DNA of 41,099 bases from an uncultured Bacteroidales bacterium. Its GTDB lineage: Bacteria > Bacteroidota > Bacteroidia > Bacteroidales > Paludibacteraceae. The notes beneath the pieces are model-generated. The model saw only the letters and a program-made list of their open reading frames with translations, was not told where the DNA came from and did not search any database. Every line of letters begins with the position of its first letter. Position 1 is the stretch's first letter. Below, one piece after another: positions 1 to 8,630 of the stretch. Position numbers and translations under genes: made by a program. Location: NCBI GenBank assembly GCA_903901975.1, contig CAIUTB010000074.1, positions 1 through 41,099 on the forward strand, written 5' to 3'.

Positions 1-252
1 TCAGATACAATAATCCATCAATCAAATGGTAGTGAGGCAAATAAGTTATATAAAATTAACGGCATCTACTATCATTATTTTAGCGAAGTAAAAGCCGAAG
101 GTAGAGTTATAATGATGGAGCGTTCAAAAAATATTTATGGTCCGTGGGAAATAAAACAATTGAATCATAATCAAAAAATAATTCCTGATTCGTTCGGTAC
201 GAATCAGGAATTTTTTATGTTCGGTAATTTCAAACTAAAAATCAAAATTTGA
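1..252 (+). pseudogene. GH43-like glycosidase, 3' fragment (probably truncated)
   Basis: The window opens inside a plus-strand frame that stays open to TGA at 250-252 (83 codons visible). The residues NKLYKINGIYYHYFSE followed by RSKNIYGPWE are typical of GH43 five-bladed beta-propeller enzymes (arabinosidase/xylosidase type), in the region after the general acid glutamate. Full-length family members normally continue with a further blade (an NPNQGG-like stretch) that is absent here. The frame runs straight through a strong terminator hairpin at 181-211, which is unusual for an intact gene. Deleting one A from the A6 run at 173-178 would give a TAA stop just before the hairpin, so an indel or sequencing error is possible, but the protein would still lack its last blade. 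The tail overlaps the stop of the convergent galactanase gene by 11 bases. The family call is fairly good; the pseudogene status is inference. Confidence 0.55.
181..216 (+). terminator. bidirectional intrinsic terminator
   Basis: A perfect 13-bp stem (181-193 with 199-211, loop TCGGT) is followed by a T run at 211-216. On the minus strand it is followed by ATTATTTTTTG, so it can end transcripts from both the GH43-like frame and the convergent GH53 gene. Confidence 0.85.
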
Positions 253-1507
253 TGGTTTTCAGATTATATACTGTATTTGTGCTTTTCTGACAGGCTGTAA
301 CTAAATAAATCCCCTTATTTATGCCTTCTCCGGAAATCTTAGAACAATTTGTTGATTGAAAAATGGTTTTTGCATTCAAATCAACCATTTTAATGTTGGA
401 AGCTTCCTCATTAAATACGAATGAATTTGAGTCCTTGTTCCATTTGATAGAAAGATCCTGATTTTGGGTCTTTTCGACAGCAGTTTGAAGATTAAATGCA
501 TTGAGGGCAAGAGTTGGTTTTCCATCGCTTCCCCAGGCGCTAAGGGCATAGCCACTCCAACTGCGTGCACCTTCCGGTTCCCAATACAGCACTCCCAATC
601 CATTGTTGTTTGGAACGGCATTTACTTTGTTTTGAACAGCTACCAACATGTCGTAGGTATTTTGTGCCTGTGTATCAACTCCACCTACTTCAACTACCAT
701 GACTTGTTTCCCATAACGTGTAACCATGTCGAGTAAGTTATTTCCCAGGGCATTGATCGAAAGGGAATAATCGGGACTGCCGGTAATCCAGTAGGGATAA
801 TAGGATAAACCGATAACATCATATTTCGCTCCGTTTGCTTTGGCGTTATCAAACCACCAGCGGAAACGTCCATTGTCATGTCCTCCATCAATATGTAGAA
901 TGACTTTGGAGGTTGGTGAAACTGCTTTAATAGCATCATAACCCTTATTCATTAACTGGATAAGTTGTGACCAGCTTGAAGCATTACTTCCTTCGGGATA
1001 AACCATACCACCCGAAGTTTCATTGCCCACCTGAACCCATTCGGGACTTACTCCGGCTGTTTTTAAAGCGGTCATCACATCGAAAGTATAATTGTATAAG
1101 TCATTAAGCAGGGTAGGGAAGTCGTGACCAACCCAGGCAGCCGGTTTGGCCTGATGTCCGGGATCGGCCCAGGTATCACTGTAATGAAAATCAATCATAA
1201 TTCGCATTCCCCAGCTTTGAGCCCGTACGGCCATTGCCACGGTTTCGTCTTTACTGCAATGTCCGTTGGTTTTATCGGCCGAAGGATTTACAAAGGTGCG
1301 TAACCGAATGGTATTGAACCCATGATCTTTGAGAATTTTGAAACAATCTTCCTGAATGCCTGAATCGTTGTAAAATTTATATCCGGTGGCTTCCATCTGA
1401 GGCAACCAACTGAGGTCTCCTCCTTTTGCAAAAGCCGGCTGAGCATTTGTAAATGCAACAAAAGGCAGTAGAAAAATAACGCTAAGTAAAAGCTTTTGTG
1501 AATTCAT
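242..1507 (-). CDS. secreted arabinogalactan endo-beta-1,4-galactanase, GH53
   Basis: It hydrolyses internal beta-1,4-galactosyl bonds in type I arabinogalactan (pectin side chains). I place the start at the ATG at 1507 (421 aa): a hydrophobic signal peptide follows directly, while the upstream in-frame start would be a TTG. The GH53 barrel starts at GGDLSWLPQ (about residue 29). The acid/base glutamate is in WVQVGNE (E163) and the nucleophile is in VMVVEVGG (E273). A second domain of about 70 residues ends the protein; its pattern of short strands and the motif GIYLVTACQ resemble a T9SS sorting or similar beta-sandwich domain, but it lacks the usual YPNP opening, so this is only suggestive. 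It lies 54 bp downstream of a SusC-like receptor with its own -7 box, consistent with a small galactan-use unit. Confidence 0.92.
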   Translation of the reverse strand: MNSQKLLLSVIFLLPFVAFTNAQPAFAKGGDLSWLPQMEATGYKFYNDSGIQEDCFKILKDHGFNTIRLRTFVNPSADKTNGHCSKDETVAMAVRAQSWGMRIMIDFHYSDTWADPGHQAKPAAWVGHDFPTLLNDLYNYTFDVMTALKTAGVSPEWVQVGNETSGGMVYPEGSNASSWSQLIQLMNKGYDAIKAVSPTSKVILHIDGGHDNGRFRWWFDNAKANGAKYDVIGLSYYPYWITGSPDYSLSINALGNNLLDMVTRYGKQVMVVEVGGVDTQAQNTYDMLVAVQNKVNAVPNNNGLGVLYWEPEGARSWSGYALSAWGSDGKPTLALNAFNLQTAVEKTQNQDLSIKWNKDSNSFVFNEEASNIKMVDLNAKTIFQSTNCSKISGEGINKGIYLVTACQKSTNTVYNLKTIKF

Positions 1508-1527
1508 AATAACTTGGTTTTTCTGTT

Positions 1528-1535
1528 CAAAGATA
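1528..1535 (-). promoter_or_regulatory. putative -7 box for the GH53 gene
   Basis: Minus-strand TATCTTTG matches the Bacteroidota -7 consensus TAnnTTTG and lies 20 bases upstream of the GH53 ATG. I see no good TTTG -33 element at the usual 19-21 base distance, so the site is tentative. Confidence 0.4.
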
Positions 1536-1561
1536 CTGAAATAATACAAAGAAGTATCACA

Positions 1562-4135
1562 CTAAATTCCCAAATTAAGTTTCACCGAAAATATTCTTGG
1601 TCGGGGATAGAAACCATAATCCACAGCACTCGATATTTCGGGATCAACTCCTTTATATCTGCTTATTGTAAATACATTTTGAACCGTTGCGCTGACTTTC
1701 AAATTTACCCCTTTGCTTATTTTCCCAAAATCATAGCCCACATTGAAGTAATCCATTTTTACGAAGGAAGCATCTTCAATATAGTAATTCGAATATTGTT
1801 GTTTGCTGTTAAATCTGGTATTTAGATAATCGGTTGAAATATTGTTCAAATATAATGTGCTTAAATTGCCATAAAAGGCATTTGTTGCATTATAAACATA
1901 ATTGCCGTTACTTCCTCTGAAACTACAACCCAAATCCCACTTTCCGAAGCTTAGGATTGTGTTGAATCCAAAAATCCAATCCGGAAGTGGAGAATGATAT
2001 GCTATTTTATCATTACTATCAATCTGTCCGTCATAATTGATGTCAGAATAACTCCCCTCAACTGGTTTTCCATTCGTGTCATATTTTTGTTTAAAGACGT
2101 AAAACATATTGGGCGCATTACCATCACTTATGCTTAATATGTAGGTGTTATTTACTCCATTTGTAAATAAAATACGGTTAGAATATCCTGATAACAATGA
2201 GTTCTGGTAAGCCGCATTGAAACTTATTGACCAACAAAGCTTGTCAGTTTTAATTGGAATTGCATTTAATGTGAATTCAAAACCTTGTGTGTTTATATTC
2301 CCTGAATTAGTATATGCTGCAACAATCCCGGTGGTGTTTGATGGATTTACATAATTAGTCAGATTGCTGGTATTTCGAATGAAGAAATCTATTTCTCCGT
2401 TTAATCTATTCGCAAATAGACCATAGTTAAGTACTAAATCATTTGTTTCAGTTGATTCAAAAGTCAAATTTGATGGTATCAAAATAGAAGAGTTTACTAA
2501 CTCTTGTGTCTTTCCTGCTATTCCATAGCTTAATCTTACTCTTAAATCATTCATAACATTATTTCCTTTCAATAATCCATTTGAAAGATTGTAAGTTAAA
2601 CTTGCCGAAGGAAAATTTCCGGAATATGTATGGGCATCGTGTGAAAATTCGTCGTGTCTCAATCCCAGTGTTAGACTATAAGCATTCGAAAAAGTGTAAG
2701 AGGCAAAACCATCCATTGAATTCAACAAATCCTGATTATTGTTTGTATTGTTGTAATAATTATACTTTTCAGTGTCAGATAATTTATAATTCTGTGATTG
2801 GTAAGCTAAAGATGCGATTAAATGATGTGATTTATTAAAGGTTTGTTCATATTTTAATCCCATATTGAAGGTCTCGTAATATTTCGAATGGTCATTATAA
2901 CCGTTTAAACCCGCAGGATAATAATAAGCATCCGCGTTATCGGCATTCCAGTTTGTATGGAAATTTAATGCATTTATCGCGTACATAAATTTGAGTTGAA
3001 GTTCAGGCATAAAGTGTAGCTTATAATTCAAATCAAAAATAACATTGAGAGTATTATACTGAGTATTGAAGTTTTCCTGATTTAAAATAGCTACGGGATT
3101 ATAGGGTGCATCGCTGCTAACATGATCGCCATTAAGCGACTGCCAATATCCTCCGAATTTACTTAGCAATATTGGATCATTTGATTTAATGGGTTCGGTT
3201 GGGTTCATTAAAGTAGCATTAATAATCGCCTGGGAGTTTGGAAAACGCTGATAATTTGAAGAAGCACTCAGGTTTAAGTTTAATTTCAGATGATCATTAA
3301 AAAGCGATGGACTGATTAGCAGATTTCCTGAAAACATGTCTACTCTTTCTGTTTTAATCGTTCCATCTTGTTTTAAATATCCTACTGCTGCTCTGATAGG
3401 TATGTTCTTGATTAAACTGCCTGTAACACTTAATTGATTGTTGGTTGTAAAACCATTTTGAATTGTGGCATCATACCAATTAGTAGAAGTAGGTCCGATT
3501 TCAGCGTTGGGTATTTGTGTCACCAGATTCCTGTATTGGTCAGGACTGAGCATACTGGTTCCTTTACCCGGTGTTTCTATGCAATTAGTTGTCGAGAAAT
3601 TAAATGTCAGTTTGCCTGGTTTAGCTTTTTTAGTCGTTATTTCTATTACTCCATTAGCTCCCTGCATGCCGTAACGAGCAATATCGGCAGCATCTTTCAA
3701 TACATTCAGCGTCTGAATATTGTCAGGATTAATCTGGTTTATCAAATCATCCCAGTTTATGCCGAATGATAAGGGTATTCCATCCAATACTATCAATGGT
3801 TGTGAGGTTCCTACAACTGAATTAATACCCCGAATTAAAATTGAACTCCCATTAAAAGGTTCCCCATCATTCGTCATAATCTGAACACCGGCAATTTTTC
3901 CGGCTATCAGTTGATCAAAAGTCGTGATCAGACCGGGATTTTTTTGCGGAGTAAGATCATATCCACCTAATAAGGACTTTGCAGCTCTTGCTTTAAGCAT
4001 TCGTTTGGTTGAATCAACTTGAATGGGTTTATCATTGTTTTGAACATTAGCAGCAATCAGGATAGTGGAGCTAAATAATAATAAACAAAATAAAAGGGTG
4101 GGAAGGTTAGTGTTTTTGTTGGATATTAACTTCAT
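1562..4135 (-). CDS. SusC/RagA-family TonB-dependent outer-membrane receptor
   Basis: This is an outer-membrane beta-barrel importer for oligosaccharides, energised by TonB. The ATG at 4135 is preferred over an upstream TTG at 4150, giving 857 aa. A signal peptide precedes a short linker. The plug domain is clear: GKIAGVQIMTNDGEP, then SILIRGINSV, PLIVLDGIP and GANGVIEITTKKAK (within about residues 75-170). The C-terminus ends in the typical YPRPRIFSVKLNLGI barrel strand. Length is below the usual 950-1,100 residues, mainly because the N-terminal carboxypeptidase-regulatory-like domain common in SusC proteins is missing. No SusD gene lies beside it, which is unusual; the next gene downstream is the GH53 galactanase, suggesting galactan or galacto-oligosaccharides as substrate (inference). 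Confidence 0.92.
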   Translation of the reverse strand: MKLISNKNTNLPTLLFCLLLFSSTILIAANVQNNDKPIQVDSTKRMLKARAAKSLLGGYDLTPQKNPGLITTFDQLIAGKIAGVQIMTNDGEPFNGSSILIRGINSVVGTSQPLIVLDGIPLSFGINWDDLINQINPDNIQTLNVLKDAADIARYGMQGANGVIEITTKKAKPGKLTFNFSTTNCIETPGKGTSMLSPDQYRNLVTQIPNAEIGPTSTNWYDATIQNGFTTNNQLSVTGSLIKNIPIRAAVGYLKQDGTIKTERVDMFSGNLLISPSLFNDHLKLNLNLSASSNYQRFPNSQAIINATLMNPTEPIKSNDPILLSKFGGYWQSLNGDHVSSDAPYNPVAILNQENFNTQYNTLNVIFDLNYKLHFMPELQLKFMYAINALNFHTNWNADNADAYYYPAGLNGYNDHSKYYETFNMGLKYEQTFNKSHHLIASLAYQSQNYKLSDTEKYNYYNNTNNNQDLLNSMDGFASYTFSNAYSLTLGLRHDEFSHDAHTYSGNFPSASLTYNLSNGLLKGNNVMNDLRVRLSYGIAGKTQELVNSSILIPSNLTFESTETNDLVLNYGLFANRLNGEIDFFIRNTSNLTNYVNPSNTTGIVAAYTNSGNINTQGFEFTLNAIPIKTDKLCWSISFNAAYQNSLLSGYSNRILFTNGVNNTYILSISDGNAPNMFYVFKQKYDTNGKPVEGSYSDINYDGQIDSNDKIAYHSPLPDWIFGFNTILSFGKWDLGCSFRGSNGNYVYNATNAFYGNLSTLYLNNISTDYLNTRFNSKQQYSNYYIEDASFVKMDYFNVGYDFGKISKGVNLKVSATVQNVFTISRYKGVDPEISSAVDYGFYPRPRIFSVKLNLGI

Positions 4136-4168
4136 TATTTTATTTTTCAACTTTTAAGTATACAAGCT

Positions 4169-4176
4169 CAAAGATA
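4169..4176 (-). promoter_or_regulatory. putative -7 box for the SusC-like gene
   Basis: Minus-strand TATCTTTG fits TAnnTTTG and lies 33 bases upstream of the ATG at 4135. No clear -33 TTTG is seen. Confidence 0.45.
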
Positions 4177-4243
4177 GAAAAATAAATTTAACTGTATCTC
4201 ATTTTGAATGAATTTTTGAATTTCACTTTCCAAACTTTTTCCG

Positions 4244-4251
4244 TACATTTG
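4244..4251 (+). promoter_or_regulatory. putative -7 box for the DUF1015-porE pair
   Basis: Plus-strand TACATTTG matches TAnnTTTG, 36 bases upstream of the ATG at 4288. A TTG at 4216-4218 is 25 bases away, longer than the usual spacing, so the -33 element is uncertain. Confidence 0.45.
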
Positions 4252-4287
4252 TGTCTTTAAACTTTTAAACATAATAAACTAGCGATT

Positions 4288-5535
4288 ATGGCTGTTATCA
4301 AAGCTTTTAAGGGCATTCGTCCTCCCCGGAATCTGGTAGAAAAAGTGGCTTCACGCCCCTATGATGTATTGAATTCTGAAGAAGCCCGTATCGAAGCGGC
4401 AGGAAATCCGATGTCATTATATCATATTATCAAACCTGAAATAGATTTTGAACCGGGAACTGATGAACACGAAGAAAAGGTGTATAATAAAGCGGCGGAA
4501 AACTTTGCTAAATTCCGTCAGGACGGCTGGTTGTTGCAGGATGAAGTTGAAAAATATTATGTTTATGCTCAAACTATGAATGGCAAAACACAATATGGCC
4601 TGGTGGTTTGTGCTAATGTGGATGATTATCTGAATGAGAATATTAAAAAACATGAGTTGACTCGTCGTGACAAGGAAGAAGACCGTATGAAACATGTTCG
4701 GGTAAACAATGCCAATATAGAACCGGTATTTTTTGCTTATCCACATAACGACGAACTTGATGCAATTGTGGCTGAAGTAATTAAAGGCAAAGCAGAATAT
4801 GATTTTATTGCTCCGGGTGATGGGTTTGGGCATCATTTCTGGATTATTGATGATAAGGCTAAAATTGTCCGAATCACCGAAATATTTGCCGGAATACCTT
4901 CCTTATATATTGCTGACGGACATCACCGCAGTGCTGCAGCAGCATTGGTGGGAGTTGAAAAGCGTAATGCAAATTCAAACCATACAGGTAACGAAGAATA
5001 TAATTATTTTATGGCTGTTTGTTTCCCTGATAATCAGTTGAATATTATCGACTACAACCGGGTTATAAAAGACCTGAATAATCTGACAGAGGATGAGTTT
5101 TTGGCTAAACTGTCGATTAATTTTGACCTTGAGTTGAAAGGTTCGGCTATTTACAAACCCAATAAATTGCATAATTTTGCGTTGTATTTGTCGGGCAAAT
5201 GGTATTCGCTTAGTGCTAAGTCCGGAACTTACAACGATAATGACCCGATTGGCGTGTTGGACGTAACTATTTCGTCGAACCTGATTCTGGACGAAGTTCT
5301 GGGAATTAAGGATCTTCGAAGCGATAAACGCATTGATTTTGTAGGTGGAATACGTGGGTTAGGGGAATTACAAAAACGGGTTGATAGTGGCGAAATGCGC
5401 GTGGCACTGGCACTTTATCCGGTTTCGATGAAACAATTGATTGATATTGCCGATACAGGAAACATTATGCCTCCAAAAACAACCTGGTTTGAACCAAAAT
5501 TGCGTTCAGGACTGGTTATTCACGAACTGATTTAA
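4288..5535 (+). CDS. DUF1015 family protein
   Basis: A 415-residue cytoplasmic protein with the hallmarks of DUF1015: the N-terminal IKAFKGIRPPRN, the SRPYDVLNSEEAR segment, the central YIADGHHRSAAA motif (around residue 210) and the C-terminal PKTTWFEPKLRSGLVI. The conserved ADGHHR stretch looks like an active or ligand-binding site. The biochemical function of the family is not established to my knowledge; in many genomes it sits next to serine-biosynthesis genes (serC/serA), which are not present here. The next gene, porE, starts 2 bp after its stop, so the two are very probably co-transcribed. The start ATG follows a plausible promoter. Confidence 0.9.
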   Translation: MAVIKAFKGIRPPRNLVEKVASRPYDVLNSEEARIEAAGNPMSLYHIIKPEIDFEPGTDEHEEKVYNKAAENFAKFRQDGWLLQDEVEKYYVYAQTMNGKTQYGLVVCANVDDYLNENIKKHELTRRDKEEDRMKHVRVNNANIEPVFFAYPHNDELDAIVAEVIKGKAEYDFIAPGDGFGHHFWIIDDKAKIVRITEIFAGIPSLYIADGHHRSAAAALVGVEKRNANSNHTGNEEYNYFMAVCFPDNQLNIIDYNRVIKDLNNLTEDEFLAKLSINFDLELKGSAIYKPNKLHNFALYLSGKWYSLSAKSGTYNDNDPIGVLDVTISSNLILDEVLGIKDLRSDKRIDFVGGIRGLGELQKRVDSGEMRVALALYPVSMKQLIDIADTGNIMPPKTTWFEPKLRSGLVIHELI

Positions 5536-5537
5536 AA

Positions 5538-7544
5538 ATGAAGCCCCTAAAACTTTTTCTTATGCGCTTAAAAATCACTGTTTCCACCTTGCTTCTGGTT
5601 ACAATTCTGTTTGCAGGATGTGGAATAGGTGCGCGTATTAAAAAGGCTGATAAACGGTTTGAAGTGGGTGAATATGCAACGGCAGGCGATTTATATAAAG
5701 GTATTTATCCGAATCTGACATCGAAAGAAAAGTCTTTACGAGGGAAAATTGCTTTTCGTCAGGCTGAATGTTACCGACTAACGAATAATAGCAGGGCTGA
5801 ACAGGCATATCTGAATGCTATTCGCTATAATTCCAACGATTCTAATCTCTTTCTTCATTTTGCTCAGGTTCTTCAGCAAAATGGCAAATACAGTGATGCA
5901 GCCAAATATTTTGAATCCTATTTGAAGAAAGACAGTTTGAGTACTGCTGCGATGAATGGATTAACAGCTTGTAAAAACATTGGAGAACTCTCCAAAATAC
6001 AGAATCGTTATACTGTAAAGCGTTCCACAGAATTCAATTTGCGTAAAACATCCAATTTCAGTCCCGCTTTTGTAGGCCTGAATGGCGATATGATTGCTAT
6101 TACGTCAACACGACCGGTAGATAAGAAGACAGTTCAGAAAAACAGTTCTATAACCGGATTGCCAAATAATGATATTTTTGTAAGTCGCAAAAATGCAGTT
6201 GGAAAATGGGAGAATCCGGAAGCAATTGAAGGAGAAATAAATTCCATAAACGACGAAGGTATCTGTTCGTTTAGTTCTGACGGAAAAGTAATGTATTTTA
6301 CCCGTTCACCCTATGTGGCTGATGGTGCAAGAGGAACTGAAATCCTTTCGTCAAACCGTGCCGGAGGTAGCTGGAGTAAATCGCAAAAAATAAAAATCTT
6401 TAATGACAGTGCTATTTCGGTCGCTCATCCGGCTATTTCGCCTGATGGACAGACCTTGTATTTTGTATCAGATAATAAAAAAGGTTTAGGCGCTAAAGAT
6501 ATTTGGAAAGGAACATTAGTGAATGGTGAGTGCAAATACATAGAAAATCTCGGACCGGACATTAATACTTCGGGTGATGAAATGTTTCCATCCGTTGGTT
6601 TCGACGGAACTTTATATTTTTCGTCCAATGGGCGTATTGGATTTGGTGGATTGGATATTTACAAAGCAACTCCCAAAAAGGATGGCGGTTGGATCGTCGA
6701 AAATATGGGCTCACCTATAAATTCATCTGCCGATGATTTTGGAATGAGCTTTGAAGGAAAATCTCCACGAGGTTATTTCTCATCAAATAGAAACGAAACC
6801 AAAGGAATAGATGCTGTATGGAGTTTCGAATTACCCGAATATGCTTATAGTATTGAAGGAAAAGTGACTGACGAAAAAGGCACTGAAATTCCTGATGCTA
6901 AAGTCAAAATGATTAGTAACACGGGGATTAATACACGCATTTTGACAAAAAAGGACGGAACTTATCGAATAAAACTCGATAAAGATATGGATTGCGTGAT
7001 GCTGGCTTCGGCACGAGGCTATCTGAATCAGAAAAATTCAATCTCTACGCAGGGATTAACTGACAGTAAGGTGTTTACGGTCAACTTTAAATTGTCTTCT
7101 ATTTCTAAACCTATTCAGCTTGAAAATATTTTCTACGAATTTGCTAAATGGGATTTAACCCCGGCTTCCGAAACAGGCTTGCAGGTGTTGGTTAAACTGT
7201 TGAATGACAATCCGAATATCACGATTGAACTGAGTGCTAATACTGACTATGTGGGAAGTAATGCTGACAATACGATTTTATCGACCAAACGTGCCAAGTC
7301 GGTGTTGGATTATTTGATTTCCAAAGGAATTGCTGCTGATAGATTAAGTTCGGTCGGTTATGGCGAAGATAAACCGGTGGTTGTGGATGCCTTTTTAGCA
7401 AAAAAATATTCTTTCCTGAAAGAAAGTAGTATTTTGAATGAAGAAACTATTCTGAAATTAACTCCGGAACAACAGGAAACAGCCAATCAAATCAACCGTC
7501 GAACCGAGTTTAGAGTAATTAAAACAACCTATAAATTATATTAA
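5538..7544 (+). CDS. porE: PorE-like T9SS lipoprotein (TPR, beta-propeller, CRD, OmpA)
   Basis: A 668-residue lipoprotein: signal peptide with lipobox FAGC (Cys28), TPR-like helices (about 35-145), PD40/WD-like propeller repeats (about 160-430; for example GDEMFPSVGFDGTLYFSSNG), a carboxypeptidase-regulatory-like domain starting YSIEGKVTDEKG (about 435-515), and an OmpA-type peptidoglycan-binding domain with TDYVGS, LSTKRAKSVLDYL and a terminal NRRTEFRVI. This order and length match P. gingivalis PorE (PG1058), which anchors the type IX secretion machinery to peptidoglycan in the periplasm. The identification rests on architecture. An internal ATG at 5562 would give an equally good but shorter signal peptide. 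It is 2 bp after the DUF1015 gene. No terminator hairpin is obvious before thyA. Confidence 0.85.
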   Translation: MKPLKLFLMRLKITVSTLLLVTILFAGCGIGARIKKADKRFEVGEYATAGDLYKGIYPNLTSKEKSLRGKIAFRQAECYRLTNNSRAEQAYLNAIRYNSNDSNLFLHFAQVLQQNGKYSDAAKYFESYLKKDSLSTAAMNGLTACKNIGELSKIQNRYTVKRSTEFNLRKTSNFSPAFVGLNGDMIAITSTRPVDKKTVQKNSSITGLPNNDIFVSRKNAVGKWENPEAIEGEINSINDEGICSFSSDGKVMYFTRSPYVADGARGTEILSSNRAGGSWSKSQKIKIFNDSAISVAHPAISPDGQTLYFVSDNKKGLGAKDIWKGTLVNGECKYIENLGPDINTSGDEMFPSVGFDGTLYFSSNGRIGFGGLDIYKATPKKDGGWIVENMGSPINSSADDFGMSFEGKSPRGYFSSNRNETKGIDAVWSFELPEYAYSIEGKVTDEKGTEIPDAKVKMISNTGINTRILTKKDGTYRIKLDKDMDCVMLASARGYLNQKNSISTQGLTDSKVFTVNFKLSSISKPIQLENIFYEFAKWDLTPASETGLQVLVKLLNDNPNITIELSANTDYVGSNADNTILSTKRAKSVLDYLISKGIAADRLSSVGYGEDKPVVVDAFLAKKYSFLKESSILNEETILKLTPEQQETANQINRRTEFRVIKTTYKLY

Positions 7545-7603
7545 GTTATCAGGCACCGAGAGGGAAGATGTGATAAATTAACAACAAATATATCGATTGA
7601 AGC

Positions 7604-8434
7604 ATGATAAAAGCAGATAAATATTTTATAGAAAATATAAACGAAATTCTTCAAAATGGGTATTGGGATGAAAATTCCAGGCCAAAATATGCAGATGGAG
7701 TTGAAGCAAAGTCGAAATTTATTACGCAGGTCTTTGAAAAATACGATATTTCAAAGAATGAGTTTCCAATTACAACACTAAGGAATACAGCAATTAAAAC
7801 TGGAATTAAAGAAATTCTGTGGATATATCAGAAACAATCAAATTCATTAGGTACTGCTCATGAATTAGGCATAAACTGGTGGGATGAATGGAATGTTGGC
7901 AATGATACTATAGGTAATAGGTATGGATATACAGTAAATAAGTATAATTTAATGAATGGGCTTTTAGAAGGGTTGGCTAACAATCCTTTTGGTCGGAGAC
8001 ACATATTAAATTTATATCAATATGCTGATTTGAGCGAAACAAAGGGTCTGTATCCATGTGCTTATGAAACTCTGTGGAGTGCCCGAAAAGTTGGCAATGA
8101 AATATACTTAGATGTTACCCTTGTTCAGCGGAGTTCTGATTATTTGGTTGCAAATTACATTAATAAAACTCAATATGTAGCATTAATGTTAATGGTATGT
8201 TCGCATTTAAACTATAAACCGGGAGTTTTTGGTCATTTTGTGCAAAACCTTCATATATACGACAGGCATTTTGATGCATTAAACGAATTGCTCAATAAAG
8301 AGCCTTTACAAATTCAACCAACCATAAAACTTGCTGAAAACAAGCTATTTAGTGAATTTACGGCAGCCGATTTCATAATTGAAAATACGGATAAAATAAA
8401 TAAACTAACAAGCAAGCTCGAGTTGGCTATTTGA
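7604..8434 (+). CDS. thyA: thymidylate synthase, B. subtilis ThyA/phage phi3T type
   Basis: It methylates dUMP to dTMP using 5,10-methylene-tetrahydrofolate. The 276-residue product follows the thymidylate synthase fold: FPITTLRNTAIKTGIKEILW, paired arginines in NPFGRRH (R131/R132), catalytic cysteine C152 in YPCAYETLW, RSSD (176-179), substrate asparagine N187, and HIYDRH near 217-222. The residue after the catalytic cysteine is Ala rather than the His of the E. coli enzyme; from memory the B. subtilis/phi3T branch has PCVYETQW at this place, so this is a subgroup feature and not a defect. That branch is unusual company in a Bacteroidota genome, and the coding sequence looks more AT-rich than porE, so acquisition by transfer is possible (inference). 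Its partner folA follows 196 bp downstream. Confidence 0.9.
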   Translation: MIKADKYFIENINEILQNGYWDENSRPKYADGVEAKSKFITQVFEKYDISKNEFPITTLRNTAIKTGIKEILWIYQKQSNSLGTAHELGINWWDEWNVGNDTIGNRYGYTVNKYNLMNGLLEGLANNPFGRRHILNLYQYADLSETKGLYPCAYETLWSARKVGNEIYLDVTLVQRSSDYLVANYINKTQYVALMLMVCSHLNYKPGVFGHFVQNLHIYDRHFDALNELLNKEPLQIQPTIKLAENKLFSEFTAADFIIENTDKINKLTSKLELAI

Positions 8435-8530
8435 TTGTCTATTAAATCGAATTGAATGAAACAACTATCATCATATTAAAGCTGAATTAGCAGTTTAGTT
8501 TAGCTAAATAAAACTAACAAATATAGTTAA

Positions 8531-8567
8531 AACGGATAGTCAGGAACGATTGTCCGTTCTTTTTTTG
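8531..8567 (+). terminator. intrinsic terminator after thyA
   Basis: AACGGA at 8531-8536 pairs with TCCGTT at 8553-8558 through an imperfect inner stem, followed by a T7 run. It would separate thyA from folA transcription, at least partly. Confidence 0.6.
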
Positions 8568-8575
8568 TAGTTTTG
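8568..8575 (+). promoter_or_regulatory. putative -7 box for folA
   Basis: TAGTTTTG (TAnnTTTG) directly follows the T run, a common arrangement in Bacteroidota promoters. It is 55 bases upstream of the folA ATG. The -33 element is not obvious and would overlap the thyA terminator. Confidence 0.45.
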
Positions 8576-8630
8576 CCACCCTCCTTAAAGAAGATACAGG
8601 ATTCGCGAAAGCAAATTAAACTAAGAGAAC

